A stretch of 64,000 bases of DNA. Source: Hydrogenophaga sp. 2FB (GTDB taxonomy: Bacteria; Pseudomonadota; Gammaproteobacteria; Burkholderiales; Burkholderiaceae_C). Both the position numbers and the translations under genes were made by a program. Positions 63,680-64,000 of this stretch are shown piece after piece. Where the stretch lies: the NCBI RefSeq assembly GCF_005503365.1, contig NZ_SCML01000004.1:1-64000 (forward strand), given 5' to 3'. Every line of letters starts with the position of its first letter. Within the stretch, counting starts at the first letter, position 1. The notes under the pieces are model-generated. The model did not search any database. It saw nothing but the letters and a program-made list of their open reading frames with translations, and was not told the origin of the DNA.

Positions 63680-64000
63680 TTACCTCACGCGCTTGATGGT
63701 GAACCCGTTGGCACTAGGCGCAGGGGCGCTCTGCTGTCCGAACAGCGGGTTCGCCGTCGAGTACCGCGTCAGTTCGTCATAGAACCCTTCGTCGATGGAG
63801 CCGTTTCGCTTTCTGTACTCGCGACCCAGGCGCGCAACTTCCATGTCTCGCTGAGCCAGCTTCTTCGCTGTCTCAAGCATCAGCTTCCTGCCATCGGGCG
63901 TTGTGGCAAGACCGGGAACCATGTTCACCAGGAACTGGCGGTCAGCATCGGACATTGCTCCAGGCATGCCCGCACCTCCCGAGGGATTGCGAAGTTCGAG
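63680..64000 (-). CDS. Phage-like protein, C-terminal part (runs off the window)
   Basis: The reading frame is open to the right edge, so the ATG at 63967 is probably internal. Visible: ADRQFLVNMVPGLATTPDGR, KLMLETAKKLAQRDMEVARL, NGSIDEGFYDELTRYSTANP, LFGQQSAPAPSANGFTIKRV. The helical DEGFYDELxxYSxANPLF ending is seen in phage structural neighbourhoods. It ends 3 bp before the start of the 684-residue gene. Confidence 0.55.
   Translation of the reverse strand, partial: LELRNPSGGAGMPGAMSDADRQFLVNMVPGLATTPDGRKLMLETAKKLAQRDMEVARLGREYRKRNGSIDEGFYDELTRYSTANPLFGQQSAPAPSANGFTIKRVR

Overview
The window looks like a Burkholderiales chromosome, most likely Comamonadaceae. The evidence is high GC, four orphan TctC/Bug-type solute receptors, a Gram-negative porin of the Burkholderiales type, and terephthalate genes in the same order and with nearly the same residues as I remember from Comamonas. 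Most of it (about 146 to 57653) behaves as one integrated element. A 101-bp direct repeat (146-246 and 57553-57653, 2 mismatches) contains the 3' part of a tRNA-Arg(ACG) gene from the anticodon loop to CCA, plus its terminator. A tyrosine recombinase gene (56381-57505) ends just before the right copy. A second integrase (57793-59166) starts just outside it and opens another element with phage-like genes that runs off the window. Identities are from reading translations and from memory of the families; no searches were run.

Layout. 0.1-2.3 kb: left att site and remnants (recombinase, IS1182, Gre-like). 2.3-5.9 kb: NhaR-like regulator, three small stress-type proteins (TFIIB zinc finger, TerB-like, HPF/RaiA-like) and a Na+/Ca2+ exchanger-type protein. 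6.2-8.0 kb: IS3-family debris that cuts a DUF456 gene. 8.2-15.4 kb (module A): OphA1-like reductase, OphC-like decarboxylase and TctC receptor, divergent from a Rieske oxygenase, Zn-type dehydrogenase, IclR regulator and COG0523 GTPase. 15.5-24.3 kb (module B): NadC, bacteriohemerythrin, TauE/SafE permease and TctC receptor, then ophA1, ophB, marR, ophC and ophA2 for o-phthalate. 24.3-26.6 kb: chimeric radC/ALDH pseudogene and IS110/IS30 scraps. 26.7-32.2 kb (module D): tphA1, tphB, tphA3, tphA2, tphC and divergent tphR for terephthalate. 32.4-37.8 kb (module E): IclR, Rieske oxygenase, TctC, SDR and reductase, in an order resembling iphACBD for isophthalate, between two copies of a roughly 95-bp repeat. 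37.8-41.6 kb: broken IS110, IS91, IS481 and AraC pieces. 41.6-54.9 kb (module C): a roughly 12-kb, 12-gene leftward transcription unit (Rieske oxygenase, class II aldolase, ABC importer of three genes, MarR, dehydrogenase, reductase, decarboxylase, TauE/SafE permease, hemerythrin, NadC) with a divergent porin. 54.9-57.7 kb: IS66 scrap, small DNA-binding candidate, integrase, right att site. 57.8-64 kb: neighbouring element.

How it fits together. Modules B and D (and probably E) would oxygenate o-, tere- and isophthalate with Rieske enzymes, rearomatise the diols, and in B decarboxylate, all converging on protocatechuate. Ring-cleavage genes are not in the window. Modules A and C look like related routes for other aromatic di- or polycarboxylates. 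The most unusual theme is a NadC-hemerythrin-TauE/SafE cassette found twice, each time tied to an oph-like set. Phthalate resembles quinolinate, the substrate of NadC, so the extra NadC may protect NAD synthesis, and the hemerythrin may manage oxygen or iron for the Rieske enzymes.
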